Source of the DNA: Pseudoalteromonas piratica
Lineage (GTDB): Bacteria > Pseudomonadota > Gammaproteobacteria > Enterobacterales > Alteromonadaceae
Assembly: GCF_000788395.1 (NCBI RefSeq)
Contig: NZ_CP009888.1
Coordinates: 1,260,001-1,324,000, forward strand
DNA length: 64,000 nucleotides
Reading direction: 5' to 3'
A program made the translations under genes and the position numbers. How positions within the stretch are numbered: position 1 is the stretch's first letter; every line of letters begins with the position of its first letter. Shown here in pieces: positions 52,786 to 62,607 of this stretch. The notes under the pieces are model-generated. The model saw only the letters and a list, made by a program, of their open reading frames with translations, was not told the origin of the DNA and did not search any database.

Positions 52786-53511
52786 ATGAAAAAAGCACTT
52801 TTAGTTTCAGTAATCGCATTAGCACTTAGCAACCCAGCAATGGCAACAGAAAAAGAATTTGAAAAAGAGCCATTAATTGGCTTTGGCGCTGGCGCAACCA
52901 TGGGGGCAATTATCGGTGGTCCAGTTGGTGCGGTTGCTGGTGGTATTGTGGGGATTTTTATCGGCAAAATTGAAGGGGATAAAGTTGATATTAAAGAACA
53001 GCAAGCTGAAATCTCAAAACAGCAACAAACCATAGTTGCACTACAACATAAAACATCAGATTACCAAGAGTTAGTTGCGTCTAAGCAGCAGCTAGAATCT
53101 CAGCTTGAACGCATTGCACAGCAGCGTATCGATAACTTACTCGCAATGTCGGTGCAGTTCCGCTCGGGTTCTGCGGAAATTGAACCGCATTTTGCCGAGC
53201 AATTGATTGAACTTGCTGAAGTGATGAAACAGCAACCAGAAATTTACCTCGACCTAAACGGCTTTGCTGACCAACGCGGTGATGATGAAAACAATTTAGC
53301 ACTCTCAAATAAACGTGCCGACAATGTAGCCGCATTCTTAATAAAACAAGGTGTTGACCATAACCGCTTAAGCACTCATGGCTTTGGTGAAAGTCAAAGT
53401 ATTGCCAAACAAAATGCAGAAGACAGCTTTGAAAGTAATGTGTTTGACCGCCGCGTAACCGTGCATGCACGCATGCAAGAACAATCTCAAACCGCTAACA
53501 ACCAATACTAG
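52786..53511 (+). CDS. pdsO: Sortase-associated OmpA-like protein PdsO
   Basis: A 241-residue outer-membrane or periplasmic protein: signal peptide (MKKALLVSVIALALSNPAMA), glycine-rich hydrophobic segment (about 30-65; GAGATMGAIIGGPVGAVAGG), a coiled coil (about 72-115) and a C-terminal OmpA-like peptidoglycan-binding domain (about 125-235; FRSGSAEIEPHFAEQL, ADQRGDDENNLALSNKRADNV). It is a standard partner of the sortase target gene. The start with a TTGGAGA site was chosen over an ATG 12 bp upstream. Confidence 0.9.
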   Translation: MKKALLVSVIALALSNPAMATEKEFEKEPLIGFGAGATMGAIIGGPVGAVAGGIVGIFIGKIEGDKVDIKEQQAEISKQQQTIVALQHKTSDYQELVASKQQLESQLERIAQQRIDNLLAMSVQFRSGSAEIEPHFAEQLIELAEVMKQQPEIYLDLNGFADQRGDDENNLALSNKRADNVAAFLIKQGVDHNRLSTHGFGESQSIAKQNAEDSFESNVFDRRVTVHARMQEQSQTANNQY

Positions 53512-53524
53512 AGAGGGGCTAGTA

Positions 53525-55585
53525 ATGTTACCAAAACACACAACAGGAGGTGAAAAAGAACAACAAGGTAAACGAAAAGGCGCGCATCTGCGCCTTTTCA
53601 TCAACCTTGCCATTCTTTTTTTAGCGTGGCTTGCCTCGGCCATTTTGTTCAGTGCGAAAGTGTCGGCGCAAGGGCTTATTTTAACTAATCAGGCGGGGCA
53701 AGAAGTTGAGCAAAGTGTGCTTAAATCGACCCAGCTTGATATTCAAGTAAAAGGCATGCTGGCATTTGTTGAATTAAAACAGGTCTATCAAAATCCAGCA
53801 TTAGAAACGCTCAATGGTAGTTACCAGTTTCCACTGCCTGAAAATAGCGCGGTATTTGCCATGGAAATGATGCTTGATAACCGCAAAATTATTGGTGAAA
53901 TTAAAGAAAAACAGCAGGCTGAGGTGATTTATAAAAAAGCCCAGCAACAAGGCCATAAAGCCGCATTAGTTAAAAACCAAAGCGCCAATGTATTTAAAAC
54001 CAAGGTGGCTAATATTGAGCCAGGGCAAGAAGTTGCTGTTAAGCTGAGTTTTCAATTTCCATTAACCTATCAAGATGAAGTGTTTAGCTTGCGCTTACCG
54101 ACAGTGGTTGCACCACGCTATTTTAATAACCTTGATCTTGATGAAAATGACCCGAATAGCCATTTTCAAACGCGTTCGCAAAGCAGTTTTCAACCTAATA
54201 CATTAATGGCTGAGGAGGCGCCAACTCTCGATTTTTTGCCAAACACTGTGTTAACCAGTTTCAATGCAAAAAACAAGATTACTATCAATTTTGATGTGAA
54301 CTTAGGCTTTGAACTCGATAGCATTTCCAGCCCAAGTCATATGTTGTCGGTAGTGCAAACCGGAAATACACAGTATCAACTGATTCCTGCGCCACAAAGC
54401 TTAGTGGCAAATCGCGACTTTGATATTAAATTTGTGCCCCTTTTAAATGCGCAAATTACCACGCAAGTGTTCCATGAAAATATTAATGGTGAGTCATATT
54501 ACAAAGTGATGATGATGCCGCCTAAATCGGATTTTGTATCGCACAGTTTACCCCGTGAATTAGTGTTTGTGATTGATACCTCAGGGTCGATGGCGGGCAC
54601 ATCAATAGAACAAGCAAAACAGGCGCTGATTTTAGCGTTGGAAAAACTCGGTACAGATGACTTGTTTAATATTGTGGCATTTGATCATCAAGTAGAACTG
54701 TTTAAATCAGAAAGCGTCGCTGCAACCTACTCGCAATTGCAAGCGGCAAAACGCTTTATTGCAGGGCTGGAAGCTGACGGTGGCACCGAAATAAATAGCG
54801 CATTAGCAGCCAGTTTTGATGGTCAATTTGATGAAACACGCGTGCGCCAAGTGGTGTTATTAACCGATGGCGCAGTAGCCGATGCCGAATCTGTTAAGGG
54901 CTTAGTAAAAAATCGCCGAGCCGATAGCAAGCTTTTTACCGTGGGGATTGGCAGTGCTCCCAATAGCCATTTAATGCGCTTATTAGCCAAGCATGGCAAA
55001 GGTGAAACCTTGTTTATTAGTAACCTTGAAAATATCGCTGATGAAGTGGCTTTGTTAAGTGACAAGCTGAGCAATCCGGCACTTCAGAATATTCGCGTGT
55101 TAAATGATTTGGGTTTACCACTTGTTGATAGCTTACCCACGGCAGATCTTTATTTTTCATCGCCGCTGGTGGCGTATTTTAAATTAGCACAACCGGCTCA
55201 AGCGGTGCAGATCGCAGGTGACGGTGTAAATGGTAAGTTCTTAAAACGGGTTTCGCTTGAAAATGCGATTGATGCAAAAGGCATCGCTCGCGCTTACGCC
55301 AAAGAACATATAAACACGTTAGATTTAATACAAGATAAAGCTGAAATAACCAAGCTTGGTATTCGTCATGGATTATTAACACCATACACTGCCTTTATCG
55401 CGGTAGAAGAATACTTTGGTGATGTTGCCAATAAATCTTTCGAAGCGCCAAATATGCTGCCGCAAGGAAGTGCGATGCCTCAAACATCAGGCAATAACGA
55501 CCGTTTATTTTGGTTAGGTATTTTATTGCTAGTTGGCGGTTTTTTATTAGCCCTTTGGGGGCAAAAAGAGGACGCTGAAAAATGA
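53525..55585 (+). CDS. Marine proteobacterial sortase target protein (VIT/vWA)
   Basis: A 686-residue surface protein: signal anchor (about 24-49), a VIT domain (about 55-190), a vWA domain with the MIDAS motif DTSGSMAGTS (about residue 353), and a C-terminal sorting segment. The tail holds LPQGS (645-649) and MPQTS (651-655), then a hydrophobic helix (about 660-678) and the charged end QKEDAEK. The usual motif for this class is LPxTG-like; here the LP version lacks T and the PQT version starts with M. The start with a GAGGGG site follows pdsO by 13 bp. It overlaps the sortase gene by 4 bases. Confidence 0.9.
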   Translation: MLPKHTTGGEKEQQGKRKGAHLRLFINLAILFLAWLASAILFSAKVSAQGLILTNQAGQEVEQSVLKSTQLDIQVKGMLAFVELKQVYQNPALETLNGSYQFPLPENSAVFAMEMMLDNRKIIGEIKEKQQAEVIYKKAQQQGHKAALVKNQSANVFKTKVANIEPGQEVAVKLSFQFPLTYQDEVFSLRLPTVVAPRYFNNLDLDENDPNSHFQTRSQSSFQPNTLMAEEAPTLDFLPNTVLTSFNAKNKITINFDVNLGFELDSISSPSHMLSVVQTGNTQYQLIPAPQSLVANRDFDIKFVPLLNAQITTQVFHENINGESYYKVMMMPPKSDFVSHSLPRELVFVIDTSGSMAGTSIEQAKQALILALEKLGTDDLFNIVAFDHQVELFKSESVAATYSQLQAAKRFIAGLEADGGTEINSALAASFDGQFDETRVRQVVLLTDGAVADAESVKGLVKNRRADSKLFTVGIGSAPNSHLMRLLAKHGKGETLFISNLENIADEVALLSDKLSNPALQNIRVLNDLGLPLVDSLPTADLYFSSPLVAYFKLAQPAQAVQIAGDGVNGKFLKRVSLENAIDAKGIARAYAKEHINTLDLIQDKAEITKLGIRHGLLTPYTAFIAVEEYFGDVANKSFEAPNMLPQGSAMPQTSGNNDRLFWLGILLLVGGFLLALWGQKEDAEK

Positions 55586-56142
55586 AGAGTAGGCGTAAAT
55601 TATTACGCCTTTTGGCGTTTTGTATTGTGATATTAGGTTTAGTCTTAGTGTTTAAATCAAGCTATGTCTATGGCAAAGCGCAACTTGCTCAGTTTTTATT
55701 GCGGCAAGCGTGGCAAGAAAATAAAACGGATGCCAATCGCCAGCAAAAAGCATGGTACTACGCCGATGGTTATCCGGTTGGTGAACTTTTTGTTGAAAGC
55801 AGAGATATTTCGCAAATTGTGCTTAATGAGGCAAGTAACCGCAACCTCGCATTTGCCCCTGGGATTTGGCATCACCCAAGCAATAACATTTTAGTTGCCG
55901 CACACAACGACACTCACTTTAGCTTTGTTAAAGAGTTAAAGCTCGGCGAGCAAATTAGCTACCAAGCACAGGGTAAAGCGCAGCAACACTTTAAAGTAAT
56001 TAATAAAATGTATGTGGATTACCGAGATTCTAATTGGTTGTTAGGATTAAATGGGTATTTAGTACTGATCACTTGCGAGCGACGCAGTCGTTTGGATTTA
56101 GTGCCAGAGGGAAGGGTGGTGGTAGTGGCAGAGCGCGTTTAG
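55582..56142 (+). CDS. Class GN sortase
   Basis: A 186-residue transpeptidase that anchors the target protein to the cell surface by cutting at its C-terminal signal. It has an N-terminal membrane helix (about 10-26). Catalytic residues visible: His108 (AAHNDTHF), Cys165 (LITCER) and probably Arg178 (EGRVVVVAERV). This is the dedicated enzyme of the two-gene target/sortase pair, and its start overlaps the target stop (ATGA). It closes the sortase locus. Confidence 0.93.
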   Translation: MKSRRKLLRLLAFCIVILGLVLVFKSSYVYGKAQLAQFLLRQAWQENKTDANRQQKAWYYADGYPVGELFVESRDISQIVLNEASNRNLAFAPGIWHHPSNNILVAAHNDTHFSFVKELKLGEQISYQAQGKAQQHFKVINKMYVDYRDSNWLLGLNGYLVLITCERRSRLDLVPEGRVVVVAERV

Positions 56143-56297
56143 TTTTTAAAGTTTAAGTGATGATTTGAAGCATTGTTTAGTATTTGAAAGAGTATTTGTT
56201 GGTATGGTGATATTTGCTTCTATGCAGTTATCTTTCGCTATCCATGGCGCACTCTTGTTCATTTTTGTTACACGACAAAAACGAACCAAAAAACGTG

Positions 56298-56452
56298 CCC
56301 CCAAAAATCAAACTGATTCTTCAAAAACACTTTAAATGTGAACATAAACGCCATAAATCGGCATCCATGCCTCAGCATGGCTTGCTCGACCGCTTCGCTC
56401 CCTGTCTCGCATTATTCATTTAAATTGTATTTTCAGGTTTGATTAAGGGGGG
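56298..56452. repeat. Dispersed-repeat copy, left of the hydrolase gene
   Basis: A ~155-bp unit with terminal inverted ends (CCCCCAAAAATCAAAC / GTTTGATTAAGGGGGG). It matches the copy at 57811-57960 in inverted orientation; a 53-nt core (56371-56423) differs at one base. The remainder of the 481-bp gap (56143-56623) includes no recognised gene. Confidence 0.75.
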
Positions 56453-56623
56453 AAGGAGTGAATCTCGAAAACCATAATTAGGTTTAAGGAATACTTTGCA
56501 AGTCGCAAGAGTTGTACACGACCTCAGTTTTATAACGATATATTGTGCCATTCGTTACTCACTCGTTTACTTTAAATTTTATAATAGACTTAAATAGCTT
56601 GTTAAAATAAAAGGATTTTTAAA

Positions 56624-57631
56624 ATGAAAGAATTCATTTTTTTCTTCTCAATCTCGATTATTGCTTTTTCTTCTTGTGCATCTACTCTGATTGAGCATGG
56701 AAGAGTAGTTAATGAAAGAAATTGTTTTAGTTGGGTATTCTCAGATTACGACTTATGGCGTAATCAAATGGAAAAGAAGTTTAAGAAAAAATCAAAATTA
56801 GAAATTACCGTTAACAGAAAACTAGCATGGTTTGACTCTAATTTTGGAAAAGAAAAATATGAACAATTCAAACGAGACTTAGATTGCAGCACTTTTGACT
56901 ATGAAGTTGACTCGATTCTTGTGAAAGGTTATGTGATTAAGCCTAAGCAAGCAAAAAAAGATTTACCTGTTCTTGTCTACAACCGTGGTGGAAATGGCAA
57001 TTACGGAAGAGTTGTCTTCGGTTCGATGATGCAAAATTTATTTCCTATTGCCAATGAAGGTTTCATTATCATTGGCAGTCAATATAGAGGCACGCTTACG
57101 CAATCAGACACGTTAGATGAGTTTGGTGGAAAGGATATCGAAGACGTTGCAGCTTTATTCGATTTTATCCCCTCAATAAAAGGGGCCGATTTCAATAGAG
57201 TTGGAATGTATGGAGCAAGTCGAGGTGGCATGCAGACTCATTTAGTTGCTAAACAAGTTAACAATCTCAAAGCTATCGCAACTATTGCAGGAAGCACAGA
57301 CTTAACGAAAGGTTTAACGTATCGACCAGCGATGGAGAAAGTGTATAAAAAACGAATTCCCAATTACCAAACTAATAAGCAAATAGAACTGGATAAAAGG
57401 TCGGTATTAAAATGGGTTGATAAACTTTCTTCTGATATTCCAATTCTGCTTCTTCATGGGACAAATGATAAGCGGGTATCTGTGAAGCATTCTAAAGACT
57501 TTGCTAATGCACTTGCTAAACATAATGTTCCTCACAAGCTAATTTTGTATGCTAACGACAATCATGGACTTGTAAAAAATAAAGCGGCAGCCAATAAAGA
57601 GATTGTTCGATGGTTTAAACAGCATTTGTGA
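56624..57631 (+). CDS. Lipoprotein alpha/beta hydrolase, prolyl oligopeptidase (S9)-like
   Basis: A 335-residue hydrolase with a lipoprotein-like signal (FSSCAS; Cys18 would be lipidated) and an alpha/beta-hydrolase core: oxyanion region VYNRGGNGNYG, nucleophile GASRGG (Ser near residue 198), acid in HGTNDKRV (Asp near 278) and His in NDNHGL (near 311). It probably cleaves a peptide or ester at the cell envelope. The coding DNA is more AT- and Lys-rich than its neighbours, and it is flanked by two inverted repeat copies, so it may have arrived by transfer. It stands alone. Confidence 0.82.
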   Translation: MKEFIFFFSISIIAFSSCASTLIEHGRVVNERNCFSWVFSDYDLWRNQMEKKFKKKSKLEITVNRKLAWFDSNFGKEKYEQFKRDLDCSTFDYEVDSILVKGYVIKPKQAKKDLPVLVYNRGGNGNYGRVVFGSMMQNLFPIANEGFIIIGSQYRGTLTQSDTLDEFGGKDIEDVAALFDFIPSIKGADFNRVGMYGASRGGMQTHLVAKQVNNLKAIATIAGSTDLTKGLTYRPAMEKVYKKRIPNYQTNKQIELDKRSVLKWVDKLSSDIPILLLHGTNDKRVSVKHSKDFANALAKHNVPHKLILYANDNHGLVKNKAAANKEIVRWFKQHL

Positions 57632-57810
57632 TAAAAAGGGCAATGTCTTTACGTTTAAAATTCATTCATTAAGTTTGGTTCCATCGGTCATCCATGATCT
57701 CACTTCCTCAAGCTGCGAAGCTCAGATGACTCTGGGCTTCCTGCCTTTCACCCTTCGGGCCAGCTACGCTGTTCAAAAATATTCCATTTATTTTTGTCGG
57801 TCTTTCGTCA

Positions 57811-57960
57811 CCCCATTAATCAAACCTGAAAAAGTGGCTTAAATGAATAATGCGAGACAGGGAGCGTAGCGGTCGAGCAAGCCATGCTGAGGCAGGGAAG
57901 CCGATTCATGGCGTTTATGTTCATATTTAAGACATGTTGAAGATAAGTTTGATTTTGGGG
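57811..57960. repeat. Dispersed-repeat copy, right of the hydrolase gene
   Basis: The inverted partner of the unit at 56298-56452, with the same CCCC...AATCAAAC ends. Its core (57839-57891) matches the left core at 52 of 53 bases. The 441-bp gap from 57632 to 58072 also includes two hairpins but no convincing gene. Confidence 0.75.
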
Positions 57961-57972
57961 CGCCGAGGGATT

Positions 57973-58024
57973 CCAAAGGGAGACCGGCGATAGCCTCCCT
58001 TTGGCTGCTGTCGCCAGCGCGACA
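57973..58024. repeat. Two tandem hairpins beside the right repeat copy
   Basis: CCAAAGGGAG (57973-57982) pairs with CTCCCTTTGG (57995-58004) exactly; TGTCGC (58009) pairs with GCGACA (58019-58024) around CAGC. They read as part of a dispersed intergenic repeat. Confidence 0.55.
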
Positions 58025-58072
58025 AATAGCGTATCGAAAATTATTGAACGCTGCGATTAACTTTGAAAGTTC

Positions 58073-58990
58073 CTACTTGTTACCAACCTCTACTGGCATG
58101 GTATCCATTTGTGGTTCTGTATCCTCTTGTGGTTTTGGCTTATGGCGCTGGGCAATAACTACGCCAATAAATACACAGCCAATGGCGAGCCACTGTTGCC
58201 ACGTTAAGAACTCATGAAGAAGTAATGACGCAAGTAACAAGGTGAATACGGGAATAAGGTTTGAAAATGCCGCTGCAGTTAATACCGATACTTTTGAAAT
58301 GGCATAGTTATACATACCGTAGCCACCCAAGGTTACAAACGAGCCTAAATAGATAATGGCAGCGATGCCTTCAATCGACATTTCACTTGGTAATTCAACA
58401 AAAAACAAAAAGGGCGCAAAGAATAAGGTGCCGCTAATGCCTTGCAAAGCGATTAAACTAAGTGGCGAGTAACGATGAGCCAAATGTTTTACGCACACCG
58501 CATAAATAGCGGCGCATACCATGGCTAAAAACTCTAAAAAGTTACCTAAAATTGGGTTGGGGGCGGCGCTGGTATCGGGCGATACAAGGGTAAGCGCAAT
58601 GCCCCCGACAATACAAAAAACAAATCCGGTTATGATGGATTTAGATAAATACTCTTTCAGCATAAAGAACGCCAAAATCGCTACGATAAGTGGAAAGCAA
58701 CTCACAATGACACCAGCTTGGCTCGCAGAGGTATATTCTAAGGCGTAGCCTTCAAATAAAAAGTACAAACAGGGTTCGGCAAGTGACATGCCGAGTAGGT
58801 ACTTCCAATCACCTTGTTGGTAATTAAACTTTTTCACATAGCGCCAAAGCATTAAGCACAAAGTGAATGTAGTGAGCATGCGTAAAAAAATGACTACCGC
58901 AGGGTGGTACAAATCAATGGCGTACTTTAAGGCAATAAACGAGCTTCCCCACAAAAAAGTGGCGATAAGCAAACATAAACTAGCGGGCAT
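58073..58990 (-). CDS. EamA/DMT family transporter
   Basis: A membrane protein of about 305 residues with ten predicted transmembrane helices in two EamA repeats, the drug/metabolite transporter fold: repeat 1 begins LCLLIATFLWGSSFIALKYAIDLYHP, and repeat 2 contains FLEFLAMVCAAIYAVCVKHLA. The ATG at 58990 was preferred to a TTG 39 bp upstream. The substrate is unknown; members export amino acids or other small metabolites. The C-terminal tail (about 275-305) is Pro/Glu/Thr-rich. Confidence 0.85.
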   Translation of the reverse strand: MPASLCLLIATFLWGSSFIALKYAIDLYHPAVVIFLRMLTTFTLCLMLWRYVKKFNYQQGDWKYLLGMSLAEPCLYFLFEGYALEYTSASQAGVIVSCFPLIVAILAFFMLKEYLSKSIITGFVFCIVGGIALTLVSPDTSAAPNPILGNFLEFLAMVCAAIYAVCVKHLAHRYSPLSLIALQGISGTLFFAPFLFFVELPSEMSIEGIAAIIYLGSFVTLGGYGMYNYAISKVSVLTAAAFSNLIPVFTLLLASLLLHEFLTWQQWLAIGCVFIGVVIAQRHKPKPQEDTEPQMDTMPVEVGNK

Positions 58991-59251
58991 AGTGACTACT
59001 CGAATTAAAGGGGCGGTGAATTTTAACAAACTTTTATTGGCGCAATAAGCATCAAGCGATAAGTATCGACCAAAGAATAGATGATAATTTAAATGCCAAA
59101 TTTTATGCTGCTTATCATTAGAAATTCTTATTTATATTTGGTTGAATTGATTTTTTACATGATATTTTTTTGTGTGAGGCCATTTTCCCCTTGTTGATTT
59201 TCTCAGCTTTGATATAACAAAGGTTGTTGCCTGAGGTATTTGGTGCTGGGA

Positions 59252-60373
59252 ATGAGTGACGGGAAAAAAACAATTGTCGTAAAGCTGGGTACAAGTGTAT
59301 TAACCGGTGGCAGTTTTACGTTAGATAAAGCGCATATGGTTGAATTAGTGCGCCAGTGTGCCCAATTAAAAAAGAAAGGGCATAAAATTATTTTGGTATC
59401 GAGCGGTGCAGTTGCTGCGGGCAAAGAGCATTTACATTTAAGTTGTGACTTAAGTAATGTGAACAACAAACAAATGCTTGCTGCCGTTGGCCAAAGCCAT
59501 TTAATTCATACATGGCAAACCTTGTTCAACTTGTATGGTATGCATGTTGGGCAAATGCTGTTAACACGTGCAGACTTAGACGACCGCGAGCGCTATTTAA
59601 ATGCACGCGATACGCTAAAAGCACTCATTAAGCACGATATTGTGCCGATCATTAATGAAAATGATGCGGTAGCAACACAAGAAATTAAAGTTGGGGATAA
59701 TGATAATTTATCGGCTTTGGCTGCCATTCTCGCTAAGGCCGATAAATTGTTGTTACTAACCGATCAACCAGGTTTATTTACTGCCGATCCTCGCGCTAAC
59801 CCAGATGCCAAGTTGATTAGCTTGGTCGATAAAATTGACGCTAATTTAAAAGCATTAGCAGGTGGCTCGAGCACACATTTGGGCACTGGCGGCATGGCAA
59901 CTAAGCTGCAAGCAGCCGATATTGCATGCCGAGCAGGCGTTGAGGTGATTATTGCCGCAGGTCATAAAGAGAATGTGATTGTGGATGCTGCCCTTGAAAA
60001 AGACGTGGGCACACGTTTTTTAGCAACGGCATCGGTGACTGAAAGTCGCAAACAATGGCTAATGGCAGGGCCGCCAGCAAGCGGTGAGCTAATATTAGAT
60101 GAAGGCGCTGTTCGCGCAATGAAACACTCAGGCTCAAGTTTGTTAGCAAAAGGCTTGAGTGATGTGCTTGGTGAATTTGAACGCGGTGCCATGGTGAAAT
60201 TATGCGACCAAAATGGGGCGCAAATAGCTCGTGGCATTTGTCGATATTCATCAAGCGATCTGGCCCAGATAAAAGGGCAACATTCCGAGCAAATTAATCA
60301 ATTGCTTGGTTACGATTATGGGGCGGTGGTGATCCACCGCGATGATTTAGTACTTTTTGGAGGATTAACGTGA
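59252..60373 (+). CDS. proB: Glutamate 5-kinase ProB
   Basis: ProB phosphorylates glutamate, the first and feedback-controlled step of proline synthesis. The start was set at the ATG matching the E. coli MSDSQTLVVKLGTS beginning ([15 protein letters not shown] here), giving 373 residues; a TTG 12 bp upstream is a weaker option. Kinase motifs [33 protein letters not shown], and a C-terminal PUA domain (about 270-365) are present. It overlaps proA by 4 bases (GTGA). Confidence 0.97.
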   Translation: MSDGKKTIVVKLGTSVLTGGSFTLDKAHMVELVRQCAQLKKKGHKIILVSSGAVAAGKEHLHLSCDLSNVNNKQMLAAVGQSHLIHTWQTLFNLYGMHVGQMLLTRADLDDRERYLNARDTLKALIKHDIVPIINENDAVATQEIKVGDNDNLSALAAILAKADKLLLLTDQPGLFTADPRANPDAKLISLVDKIDANLKALAGGSSTHLGTGGMATKLQAADIACRAGVEVIIAAGHKENVIVDAALEKDVGTRFLATASVTESRKQWLMAGPPASGELILDEGAVRAMKHSGSSLLAKGLSDVLGEFERGAMVKLCDQNGAQIARGICRYSSSDLAQIKGQHSEQINQLLGYDYGAVVIHRDDLVLFGGLT

Positions 60374-61605
60374 TTACGCAATTAGCACAGCAGGCAAAGT
60401 TAGCAAGTTTTGATCTCGCTGTGGCGACAACAGCACAGAAAAATACAGCATTAGAAAATATTCGTTCCATCATTTTAGAAAATGCGGAACAAATCGAACA
60501 AGTAAACCAGCGTGATATTAACGCAGGGAAAGAAAATGGATTAACCGAAGCCTTGCTTGATCGTTTGTTATTAAATAAAGAACGCATTTTAGGCATAGCC
60601 AATGATATTCAAAGCTTAATCGCAATGGATGATCCGGTTGGCGGTGAATATGATGGCAGAGCGCTTGAAAATGGCCTGCGCTTAAAAAAACAAATTGTGC
60701 CATTAGGTGTGGTAGGCGTTATTTATGAAGCGCGCCCCAATGTTACCTTAGATATCGCCTGTTTATGTTTAAAAACCGGTAACGCCAGTATTTTACGCGG
60801 CGGTAAAGAAACACTTAATACTAACACTTACTTAGTTGAATTAATTGGTAAAGCGCTTATTGATGCCGGCATTAATAAAGACGCAGTGCAATTAATTACC
60901 AACCCAGATCGCGCCTTAGTGCTTGAGCTTTTAAAGCAAGATAAGTACATCGATATGATTATTCCGCGCGGTGGCGATACGTTGCAAAAAGTATGCGTTG
61001 AAAATAGCACAATACCGGTGATCACAGGCGGTATTGGTATTTGTCATTTATACGTTGATGCTTCAGCTGATTTACAAAAAGCATTGGATGTTATTGAAAA
61101 CGCTAAGGTACAGCGCCCAAGTGTGTGTAATGCACTGGATACTGTGCTTATGGATGAATCAATTGCAAAGCAGTTAGTGCCACTATTAGCAAAGCGTTTA
61201 GAGCAAGTGACACTTAAAGGCTGCGAACGAGCAGCTGCGCTTAGTGAGCGTGTTAGCCAAATTGCTGATGGTGAGTACAGCAAAGAATGGTTAAGCCTAA
61301 CGCTTGGTATAAAAGTAGTGGATGATATTAACCAAGCGATAATGCATATTCGTGAGCATTCATCAGGTCACTCAGATGGTATTTTGTCTGAGAGCTTAAG
61401 CAACACTAATAAGTTTGTAGCAGCAGTAAATTCTGCGGCAGTATATGTTAACGCGAGCACGCGCTTTACTGATGGCTCGCAGTTTGGTTTAGGTGCTGAA
61501 GTTGCCGTATCAACACAAAAACTGCATGCCCGTGGGCCTATGGGCTTAGAGGCATTAACTACATATAAATGGGTAGGTGAGGGTGATTACCTCATTCGCC
61601 AATAA
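60370..61605 (+). CDS. proA: Gamma-glutamyl phosphate reductase ProA
   Basis: ProA reduces gamma-glutamyl phosphate to the semialdehyde with NADPH. The protein is 411 residues. The GTG start is preceded by a TTTGGAGGA site inside proB. The catalytic cysteine region [13 protein letters not shown] and the [17 protein letters not shown] segment are visible. It forms the proBA operon; the PutA system that degrades proline lies at 11.8-15.6 kb. Confidence 0.97.
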   Translation: MITQLAQQAKLASFDLAVATTAQKNTALENIRSIILENAEQIEQVNQRDINAGKENGLTEALLDRLLLNKERILGIANDIQSLIAMDDPVGGEYDGRALENGLRLKKQIVPLGVVGVIYEARPNVTLDIACLCLKTGNASILRGGKETLNTNTYLVELIGKALIDAGINKDAVQLITNPDRALVLELLKQDKYIDMIIPRGGDTLQKVCVENSTIPVITGGIGICHLYVDASADLQKALDVIENAKVQRPSVCNALDTVLMDESIAKQLVPLLAKRLEQVTLKGCERAAALSERVSQIADGEYSKEWLSLTLGIKVVDDINQAIMHIREHSSGHSDGILSESLSNTNKFVAAVNSAAVYVNASTRFTDGSQFGLGAEVAVSTQKLHARGPMGLEALTTYKWVGEGDYLIRQ

Positions 61606-62059
61606 ACTAAATAATAAAATCCCACCCCCTGTGGTGGGATTATCTTGTATGGTGTGCATGTATTTAGTGTCAGATGCTGAATCCACATTTGAGATTACTC
61701 GCACACTTAATTTTATACTGTTTGTACTTGCCGTTTTGCTTGGGGTAGCGATTGCTCTTGCTGGTGTTATTTCATTTCGTAAAGCGAGTACCACGGTAAA
61801 CCCACTTAAACCCGAAACTGCCTCAAGCTTAGTTACTAGTGGTATTTTTCAATATACGCGTAATCCTATGTATTTGGGTATGGCTGTAGCGATTTTAGGC
61901 TTTGCAATTTTACTTGGCAGTTGGGTAAGCCTTTTAGGTGTTGTGGCATTTATGCTCTTTATTGACCGCTTTCAAATTAAACCAGAAGAAGCCGCGTTAA
62001 CAGAGTGCTTTGGTGGGCAGTTTACTCAATACAAAACAAACGTCCGCCGTTGGTTATAA
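61577..62059 (+). CDS. Isoprenylcysteine carboxylmethyltransferase-like membrane protein
   Basis: A 160-residue membrane protein with four hydrophobic segments (about 20-36, 47-68, 94-112 and 114-130) and the family's GIFQYTRNPMYLGM motif (about 92-105) with a trailing QIKPEEAAL...QYKTNVRRWL region. It probably methylates a small substrate at the membrane; the substrate is unknown. The conserved KIPPPVV segment at residues 14-20 places the start at the GTG at 61577 (or the GTG at 61583), overlapping the proA end by 29 bp. Confidence 0.8.
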   Translation: MRVITSFANKLNNKIPPPVVGLSCMVCMYLVSDAESTFEITRTLNFILFVLAVLLGVAIALAGVISFRKASTTVNPLKPETASSLVTSGIFQYTRNPMYLGMAVAILGFAILLGSWVSLLGVVAFMLFIDRFQIKPEEAALTECFGGQFTQYKTNVRRWL

Positions 62060-62139
62060 ATAAGCAAAACAAGCTTAGGGCTAATCTTTATTCGTTCCAA
62101 TATTTACAGTAGAATGCCGCCAAATTGATTGGAGGTTGT

Positions 62140-62508
62140 ATGAAGTTTGTTCGTTGGCTATTAGGCCGCATTATTTTATTTTTTGATTTTATTACAACAC
62201 CACGCGGTGTTAAGCGCGATGCACAGTTACAGGCTGAAATTGACGCAAAAACCCAAAACCTAAGCTTGTATCAATTTAAAGCGTGCCCGTTTTGCGTAAA
62301 AGTACGCCGTGCAATGAAGCGCAACAGCTTAAATATTGAGTTACGTGATGCAAAAACCGAAGGTATTCATCGTGAAACACTTGCAGCAGAGGGCGGTAAA
62401 GTAAAAGTGCCGTGCTTGCGTATTGAGCAAGACGACAAAGTAACATGGCTTTACGAGTCTAACGATATTATTGCTTTTTTAGAAAATGAAGTAGCCAAAG
62501 CTGCTTAA
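62140..62508 (+). CDS. Membrane-anchored glutaredoxin-like protein
   Basis: A 122-residue protein with an N-terminal membrane-associated helix (about 5-20, WLLGRIILFFDFIT), then a glutaredoxin fold (about 40-120) with the CPFC active site at 49-52 and a cis-Pro in VKVPCLRIE. It reduces disulphides with glutathione or acts as a redox chaperone. The start at 62140 with a TTGGAGG site removes five upstream residues. A terminator follows. Confidence 0.88.
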   Translation: MKFVRWLLGRIILFFDFITTPRGVKRDAQLQAEIDAKTQNLSLYQFKACPFCVKVRRAMKRNSLNIELRDAKTEGIHRETLAAEGGKVKVPCLRIEQDDKVTWLYESNDIIAFLENEVAKAA

Positions 62509-62531
62509 ATTACTAAAAATCAAAATGATAT

Positions 62532-62556
62532 AAACGCAGCTTCGGCTGCGTTTTTT
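62532..62556 (+). terminator. Intrinsic terminator after the glutaredoxin gene
   Basis: AAACGCAGC and GCTGCGTTT around a TTCG tetraloop, with a T-run. The same 8-bp stem sequence recurs at the terminator after the next gene. Confidence 0.9.
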
Positions 62557-62607
62557 GTTTTTTTGTGTATGTGATATACAGTGTTTGTTTTTATCATGGA
62601 GAGATAA

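Noticed and set aside
56214..56423. 69-codon open frame left of the hydrolase
   Set aside because: Covers one dispersed-repeat copy; no start signal and no conserved residues.
57603..57842. 79-codon open frame right of the hydrolase
   Set aside because: Overlaps the hydrolase end and the second repeat copy; no ribosome-binding site.
61618..61641. AATCCCACC/GGTGGGATT hairpin after proA as a terminator
   Set aside because: It lies inside the coding start of the methyltransferase-like gene (residues encoding KIPPPVVG, a conserved segment) and no T-run follows.
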